A stretch of DNA of 20,215 nucleotides from Planctomycetota bacterium. Its GTDB lineage: Bacteria > Planctomycetota > MHYJ01 > JACQXL01. The position numbers and the translations under genes are program-made. The notes beneath the pieces were generated by a model. It did not search any database. It was not told where the DNA came from and worked only from the letters and a program-made list of their open reading frames with translations. Positions 15,956 through 20,215 of the stretch are shown here, piece after piece (positions within the stretch are counted from its first letter, which is position 1; every line of letters begins with the position of its first letter). Location of the stretch: assembly GCA_016208805.1 (NCBI GenBank), contig JACQXL010000125.1:1-20215 (forward strand), in the 5' to 3' direction.

Positions 15956-16840
15956 ATGAGTATTAGATTTACTATTGATGGCAAAGAGGTTTTAGCCCAG
16001 CCCGGCCAGACCGTGCTCCAGGCGGCGCTGGCCGGCGGTATCCAGATACCGCGTCTGTGTTATCATCCGGCGCTTACTCCGTTTGCCGGCTGCCGGCTCT
16101 GTATCGTTGAGGTCAAAGGCGGCAAGGGGCCGATTGCATCCTGCGCGCTGCCGGCCAGGGACGGGATGGAAGTAACTTCCAATAGTCCGAAACTGTTTGA
16201 ACTGCGCAAGACCGCGCTGGATTTGATTATCTCGGACCATCCGCTTAATTGCCTGACCTGCGAAAAGAACGGCGACTGCGTCCTGCAGAAATACGCCTAC
16301 GAATTCGGGCTGGAAAAGACGTCATATGTCGGCGAGACGACCGCTTATCCGAACGAAACCGGTAATCCGCTGATAGAGATGAATTACAAACTATGTGTGA
16401 TGTGCGGCCGGTGCGTGCTGGCCTGCAACGAGGCGGTGGTGAACCAGGCGATAGATTTCACCCGGCGCGGGTTTGCCACCAAGATTACCACTCCGCTGGA
16501 TGTGCCTAGGAAAGATTCGGATTGCACCTTCTGCGGCGGCTGCGTGGACGTCTGCCCGGTCGGCGCGTTGACCGATAAGACCGCCCGGTTCAAGGGTCGG
16601 ATATCCGAGACCGCCAAACGAAGCGTCATCTGCCCGTATTGCGGCTGCGGCTGCAGTATTATTTTAGATATAAAAGATAACCAAATTATTCGCTCCAGAG
16701 GCAACCCGGAAGGCCCAGCCAACCACGGCTGGCTTTGCGTCAAGGGGCACTTCGGGTTGGAATATGTCGGGCATCCGGACCGTCTGACCAAATGCGAATT
16801 GAGAATTGGGAATGGCGAATTGGTGGAGCGAGGCGATTGA
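15956..16840 (+). CDS. fdhA: Formate dehydrogenase alpha subunit, N-terminal portion with NuoG-like Fe-S domains (frameshifted)
   Basis: 294 residues from ATG 15956, chosen because AAGGA (15945-15949) is 6 nt upstream; a TTG at 15950 is less likely. Domains in order: a plant-type [2Fe-2S] domain (C35, C46, C49, C63), a His-Cys [4Fe-4S] domain (H95, C99, C102, C108), a two-cluster ferredoxin domain (C-V-M-C-G-R-C-V-L-A-C and C-T-F-C-G-G-C-V-D-V-C-P), and the first [4Fe-4S] domain of the molybdopterin oxidoreductases (C-P-Y-C-G-C-G-C-S and W-L-C-V-K-G). After H-P-D-R-L-T-K the frame enters a 7-bp repeat tract and ends in E-R-G-D-stop. The family continuation W-S-E-A-I-E-L-I is found in the next frame. 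Together with the downstream ORF it should make one protein of about 930 residues. Confidence 0.92.
   Translation: MSIRFTIDGKEVLAQPGQTVLQAALAGGIQIPRLCYHPALTPFAGCRLCIVEVKGGKGPIASCALPARDGMEVTSNSPKLFELRKTALDLIISDHPLNCLTCEKNGDCVLQKYAYEFGLEKTSYVGETTAYPNETGNPLIEMNYKLCVMCGRCVLACNEAVVNQAIDFTRRGFATKITTPLDVPRKDSDCTFCGGCVDVCPVGALTDKTARFKGRISETAKRSVICPYCGCGCSIILDIKDNQIIRSRGNPEGPANHGWLCVKGHFGLEYVGHPDRLTKCELRIGNGELVERGD
16794..16821 (+). repeat. 7-bp repeat tract at the fdhA frame break
   Basis: Four consecutive heptamers, GCGAATT, GAGAATT, GGGAATG and GCGAATT, occupy 28 bp. The fdhA reading frame changes within or just after them. Loss of one heptamer, or gain of two, would rejoin the two fdhA frames. 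Confidence 0.8.
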
Positions 16841-18755
16841 GTTGATAGCCAAGAAGTTCGCGCAGATTAAGAAAGAGCACGGTCCGGACTCGCTGGCCGT
16901 TCTGGCATCCGCCAAATGCTCCAACGAAGAAAACTACCTGATGCAGAAGTTCTGCCGGGTATTATTCGGCAATAATAATGTGGACCACTGCGCGCGGCTG
17001 TGCCACGCATCCACCGTGGCCGGGCTGGCACTGTCGTTCGGCAGCGCCGCGATGACAAATTCCATAGACGAGGTGGATGATGCCAATGTCATTCTGGTTA
17101 TCGGCTCCAATACCACCGAGGCGCATCCGATAATCGGTTATGCCATCAAGCGGGCCGTAAATAAGGGTGCTAAATTAATCGTCTGCGACCCACGGGCTAT
17201 AGAGATGACCGAGTTTGCCGATGTCTGGCTCCGGCATAAATGCGGCACCGATGTCGCCCTGATTAATAGTTTAATGTATGTGATTCTGGAAGAGGGATTA
17301 GAAAATAAGGAGTTTATCAAACACCGTACTGAAGGATTTGAAGAGATGAAAAAGGTGGTGATGAACTATTCGCCTGAAAAGGTGGCTGAGATTATCCCGA
17401 CACTTCGTGTCGGGACTGACGAAATCCGGCGCGCGGCGCGAATATATGCGACTGCCAGGGATACGATGGTGATTTATTCTATGGGTATCACCCAGCATAC
17501 GACCGGAGTTGATAATGTGCAGTCTATGGCAAACCTGGTTATGCTCTGCGGCCAGATTGGCAAACCGTCATCCGGTCTGAATCCGCTGCGCGGCCAGAGC
17601 AATGTCCAGGGTGCCTGCGATGCCGGCGCGCTGCCCAATGTCTATCCGGGCTACCAGAAGGTCAACGACTCGCAGGTCAGGGAGAAATTTGAAAAGGCCT
17701 GGCGCATTGGAAACGTTAATCCGGCTGACCCATCAAGCGGTGTGCGCCTGAGCGATAAGCCCGGGCTGACCGTGACCGAAATCATTGATAGTGCCGCTCA
17801 CGGCAAGATTAAAGGGCTCTATATTATGGGTGAAAACCCGATGTTCTCCGACCCAAATATCAACCATGTGGACGAAGGACTCAAGAATATTGAATTCTTG
17901 GTCGTCCAGGATATCTTCCTGACGGAGACGGCCCAGCGGGCGACCGTGGTCCTGCCGGCAGTCAGTTTCGCCGAGAAGGAAGGCACTTATACCAATACCG
18001 AACGTCGTGTCCAGTTATCGCCGGCCGTGCTGAAACCAATGGGCGAAAGCCGTCCGGATTGGCAGATACTTTCAGAAATCGGCACTCGGCTGGCCAAGGA
18101 ATTGGGCATCAATGCCAGGTTTGATTATAAATTGGTCAGCGAACTTACCGATGAACTCGCTTCGGTCGCTCCAATATATTGCGGAATAAAATACCATCGG
18201 CTGGCCAATTGCGAAATGCGAAATGCGAATAGCGAAATGACCAATCCGCAATCCGCAATCCGCAATCCGCAATCGCTCCAGTGGCCCTGCCCGTCCGAGG
18301 AGCATCCGGGCACTAAATTCCTGCACAAGGATAAATTCACCAGGGGTCTTGGCAAATTCTATCCCATAGAATACAAACCGCCGGCTGAAGAAACGGATAA
18401 GGAATACCCGTTGGTCCTGACCACCGGCCGGGTACGGGAGCATTACCATACCGGTTCAATGAGCCGGCGGGCGACCGGGCCGGTATTCCTGGTGCCGGAA
18501 GCGTTTGTGGAGATACACCCGGCTGATGCCGATGCGCTCAAGGTGGCGGACGGCGAAAAGGTGCAGGTGGCATCACGGCGCGGTTCCATTACGATTAAGG
18601 CCAGGGTAACAGAGAAGGTGCCGCAGGGCACGGTCTTTATTCCATTCCACTTTGCCGAAGCCGCGGCCAATATACTGACCAACCCGGCCGTTGACCCGGT
18701 GGCCAAGATACCGGAGTTCAAGGTCTGCGCGGTTCATATCACCAAAATAGTCTAA
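16806..18755 (+). CDS. fdhA: Formate dehydrogenase alpha subunit, catalytic molybdopterin portion (frameshifted)
   Basis: About 647 residues, with family sequence starting at W-W-S-E-A-I-E-L-I-A-K-K-F. The first possible starts (TTG 16806, ATG 16812) are probably artefacts of the frame break. The metal-ligand region is H-C-A-R-L-C66-H-A-S-T-V-A-G-L, with Cys (TGC at 17001) where some formate dehydrogenases have selenocysteine. The bis-MGD-binding segments and the C-terminal domain (T-T-G-R-V-R-E-H-Y-H-T-G-S-M-S-R-R) are present. The enzyme oxidises formate to CO2 or the reverse at a Mo or W centre. Residues about 469-489 are encoded by nine 7-bp repeats that replace a short loop between K-Y-H-R-L and L-Q-W-P-C-P. 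This insertion keeps the frame. It belongs with nuoE/nuoF, from which it is separated by the R-M cassette and repeat array. Confidence 0.92.
   Translation: MGMANWWSEAIELIAKKFAQIKKEHGPDSLAVLASAKCSNEENYLMQKFCRVLFGNNNVDHCARLCHASTVAGLALSFGSAAMTNSIDEVDDANVILVIGSNTTEAHPIIGYAIKRAVNKGAKLIVCDPRAIEMTEFADVWLRHKCGTDVALINSLMYVILEEGLENKEFIKHRTEGFEEMKKVVMNYSPEKVAEIIPTLRVGTDEIRRAARIYATARDTMVIYSMGITQHTTGVDNVQSMANLVMLCGQIGKPSSGLNPLRGQSNVQGACDAGALPNVYPGYQKVNDSQVREKFEKAWRIGNVNPADPSSGVRLSDKPGLTVTEIIDSAAHGKIKGLYIMGENPMFSDPNINHVDEGLKNIEFLVVQDIFLTETAQRATVVLPAVSFAEKEGTYTNTERRVQLSPAVLKPMGESRPDWQILSEIGTRLAKELGINARFDYKLVSELTDELASVAPIYCGIKYHRLANCEMRNANSEMTNPQSAIRNPQSLQWPCPSEEHPGTKFLHKDKFTRGLGKFYPIEYKPPAEETDKEYPLVLTTGRVREHYHTGSMSRRATGPVFLVPEAFVEIHPADADALKVADGEKVQVASRRGSITIKARVTEKVPQGTVFIPFHFAEAAANILTNPAVDPVAKIPEFKVCAVHITKIV
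18204..18273 (+). repeat. In-frame 7-bp repeat insertion within fdhA
   Basis: Units are GCCAATT, GCGAAAT (twice), GCGAATA, GCGAAAT, GACCAAT and CCGCAAT (four times), ten heptamers in exact register. From 18211 there are nine units, 63 bp, or 21 codons. The right half is roughly the reverse complement of the left half (GCGAAAT against GCGGATT), so an imperfect hairpin is possible. The units share the register and sequence type of the tract at 16794. Confidence 0.88.
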
Positions 18756-18790
18756 CTCACCGGAAAGAAAAAGGGCGGCAACGGATGTTT

Positions 18791-19060
18791 AGAAGATAGG
18801 CTATAAGCCGGGTTTTGTCTTGGGCAACCATTTGTCTGGTCCCGCAGTTACCCGCGGGTTCTAACGACCTACCTGGGACTATGAGACCGGACGGGGATGG
18901 GTGCTGGATAGGTGCTGGGCGGTATATTCTCTGTGGCACTTTCCCTATCCCGCCCTTTCCGAGAAAGAGTGGGACGGCTCCCGTTAGGAGTCACCCTGTC
19001 CTGTGGAGCCCGGACTTTCCTCCCCGAATTACTTCGGAGCGGTTACCCACCTACCTTTCT
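18791..19060 (-). ncRNA. rnpB: RNase P RNA (rnpB), unusually short, apparently lacking part of the specificity domain
   Basis: On the minus strand the RNA contains the universal start GAGGAAAGTCCGGGCTCC, the CCACAGAGAATATACCGCC region, AAATGGTTGCC, and the end ACAAAACCCGGCTTAT. P1 can pair between AGAA(A)GGTAGG at the 5' end (near 19060) and CCTATCTTCT at the 3' end (near 18791). RNase P RNA removes 5' leaders from pre-tRNA. About 270 nt is short (E. coli has 377). I cannot find conserved region III (the GGTGCGGTAAGAG-type segment) or the 3' strand of P5. At that place lies a tandem direct repeat (plus strand 18895-18906 and 18907-18917). This is either a real reduction or a collapse of the sequence. 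Frames read through this region are spurious. Confidence 0.88.
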
Positions 19061-19506
19061 GTTCTTGGACCGTCACCGCCCATATTGGCTTCAGTCACAT
19101 TATCCATTATGTTCATCGACTTGTTGGCGAGTTTATCAGCAACCTTATTATCTTTTCGGTCAATTATCAGGAATTCTATATTCTGGAACTCCTTGATTAA
19201 CTTACGCACCTTGATGGCCAGCGGCATCAGGAGTTTACTTTTAATCCGGTAATCGCCGGTTATCTGCTTGATAATCAATTCGCTGTCCGATTTTACGGAA
19301 ATCTCGCTTTTAGTCTTCTTCTGGTCTTTAAGGAATTCCAGGGCTTCAATCAGGGCTGAATACTCGGCCACGTTATTGGTCGTCTCGCCCAGATACTCGC
19401 CTTTCTTAAGTATCTCCTTGCCATCTGCATCCTTAATATAGATACCGATGCCCGAAGGCCCCGGATTACCCCTTGATGCGCCGTCAATATAGACCTCTAT
19501 TTTCAT
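19051..19506 (-). CDS. rnhA: Ribonuclease HI-like protein
   Basis: 151 residues. RNase H cleaves the RNA strand of RNA-DNA hybrids. The four catalytic acids are present: D8 in Y-I-D-G-A-S-R-G-N-P-G, E48 in N-N-V-A-E-Y-S-A-L, D74 in S-D-S-E-L-I, and D124 in N-K-V-A-D-K-L-A-N. The sequence resembles the short RnhA-like group (RVT_3 type) rather than E. coli RnhA, since the basic protrusion is lacking. The promoter ends 7 nt before the ATG and there is no leader. Its last codons overlap the 5' P1 strand of rnpB by about 10 bases on the same strand, so the two may share a transcript. Confidence 0.95.
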   Translation of the reverse strand: MKIEVYIDGASRGNPGPSGIGIYIKDADGKEILKKGEYLGETTNNVAEYSALIEALEFLKDQKKTKSEISVKSDSELIIKQITGDYRIKSKLLMPLAIKVRKLIKEFQNIEFLIIDRKDNKVADKLANKSMNIMDNVTEANMGGDGPRTER

Positions 19507-19513
19507 TGACTTT

Positions 19514-19542
19514 AATATAGATTATGGCGGAAGAATTGTCAA
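19514..19542 (-). promoter_or_regulatory. Consensus sigma-70 promoter of rnhA, predicted leaderless
   Basis: On the minus strand: TTGACA (19542-19537), a 17-bp spacer, TATATT (19519-19514), then AAAGTCA and ATG at 19506. Transcription should start at or within a base or two of the ATG. Confidence 0.75.
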
Positions 19543-19562
19543 TAGAATCCATCAAAGTGTAG

Positions 19563-20215
19563 TTATTTTTGGGAAGGTATGAGTTCAATGTGGATTTGAT
19601 GTGATTGTTGCATCGCCATTTTCTCTGTTTTATCTTTCATAGGGAATGCCATTGTCATTGACAGGGTCATATTTGAATCTAACTCCACAAAAAATCCTTC
19701 TTTATAGGCGAAATAACTAATACCTTTGCCTTTCCATGATGCAGCACCTTTAGTCATTGAATCTGGGCTTGAAAGAGACTTTATATCAATTGTGTTAATA
19801 AGTTTAACACAATCATATCCCTTAAGATTTGATGCTTCGCTAAACACGGTTTTGATAGTGCCTTCCATAGATAATTGATTGCCTGTTGGTGGAATATTAA
19901 CTTCCCTTGTAAATATTTCATCTTTCTTTATCGTTTTATCAGGCAGAGGAAATATCATATCAAGAAGAAGTTGTTGTTCACCACTTCCTGCGTATCGTCC
20001 CCCTGTTATTGTGCCATATTTAGAAATGGTAAACTCAAAAGTTGATGCCATCATTTTCATGTATTTCTTCATCTCGCTGGGTTGTTCTTCATCTCCAAAT
20101 TTCATATTATCAAACTTTATAGACATTGTAAACTTTGCCTTTTCAGCGGTTTTTCTCTTAACTAATATTTTCCCTGATGCCGTCATAGACACATCCATAT
20201 TGTGGTCTTTCTTAT
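19563..20215 (-). CDS. Unknown protein, possibly DUF6263-like, 5'-partial
   Basis: At least 211 residues from the first internal ATG at 20198, but the frame stays open to the window end (K-K-D-H-N precede it), so the true start is outside. The sequence is beta-rich and polar, with repeated short strands such as K-F-T-M-S-I-K-F-D-N-M-K-F and M-T-L-S-M-T-M-A-F. This resembles bacterial lipoprotein-like families that measure about 300 residues. DUF6263 is a possibility I cannot confirm. No membrane segment is visible in this part. It is oriented like rnhA and lies 56 nt upstream of it, but rnhA has its own promoter in that gap. Confidence 0.65.
   Translation of the reverse strand, partial: KKDHNMDVSMTASGKILVKRKTAEKAKFTMSIKFDNMKFGDEEQPSEMKKYMKMMASTFEFTISKYGTITGGRYAGSGEQQLLLDMIFPLPDKTIKKDEIFTREVNIPPTGNQLSMEGTIKTVFSEASNLKGYDCVKLINTIDIKSLSSPDSMTKGAASWKGKGISYFAYKEGFFVELDSNMTLSMTMAFPMKDKTEKMAMQQSHQIHIELIPSQK

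Noticed and set aside
16981..17020. Selenocysteine in formate dehydrogenase
   Set aside because: The metal-ligand codon at 17001 is TGC (Cys), and no in-frame TGA or SECIS-like hairpin is needed.
18815..19252. Plus-strand frames across rnpB and rnhA
   Set aside because: They are readings through the complement of RNase P RNA and of rnhA, which explain this DNA fully.

Overview
This is an accessory-rich stretch of a bacterial chromosome, probably an anaerobe or facultative anaerobe known mainly from metagenomes. The evidence is a soluble NuoE/NuoF/FdhA-type iron-sulfur redox operon, a class II PurE, several genes without a Shine-Dalgarno sequence that appear to be leaderless, and many families of short tandem repeats. 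A deep-branching Planctomycetota or Omnitrophota-like lineage would fit, but I cannot prove the phylum. Both window ends cut through genes.

Layout. 1-3666: a large exported-type protein with invasin-like Ig domains and a C-terminal His-Cys (clan CD-like) domain, followed by a membrane-anchored partner. 3667-4594: intergenic DNA with nine near-perfect 22-bp tandem repeats and a promoter region carrying four copies of an 8-mer. 4595-5629: a transposase-type zinc ribbon joined to an excisionase-type HTH and an unknown C-terminus. 5709-8009: purQ, a four-helix-bundle (S23/IVP) gene flanked by inverted 9-bp repeat tracts, class II purE and greA. 8012-11506: nuoE, nuoF and an NfnB/GltD-like flavoprotein. 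11548-15377: a YgjP-like metallopeptidase and a type ISP restriction-modification enzyme. 15395-15834: a second, degenerate 22-bp array built on a palindromic core. 15956-18755: formate dehydrogenase alpha subunit in two frames. 18791-20215, minus strand: RNase P RNA, rnhA and an unknown partial gene.

How it works together. NuoE, NuoF, the GltD-like protein and FdhA would form a cytoplasmic formate dehydrogenase linked to NAD(P)(H), possibly electron-bifurcating. Its genes are separated by a restriction-modification cassette plus a repeat array, which looks like an insertion. PurQ and PurE belong to purine synthesis, and the S23 element sits between them.

The most notable signals are: (a) two arrays of one 22-bp repeat family in opposite orientation about 11 kb apart, the second with a phased GATAGGGGCTATC palindrome; (b) the S23 gene bracketed by inverted 9-bp tandem repeats that supply the purQ stop codon and two ribosome binding sites; (c) 7-bp repeat tracts inside fdhA, one adding about 21 codons in frame and one lying exactly where the frame breaks; (d) four interrupted genes in one window (nuoF-gltD, the R-M gene, fdhA, rnpB), which means either real decay or phase variation, or assembly error. 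Read mapping would separate these.
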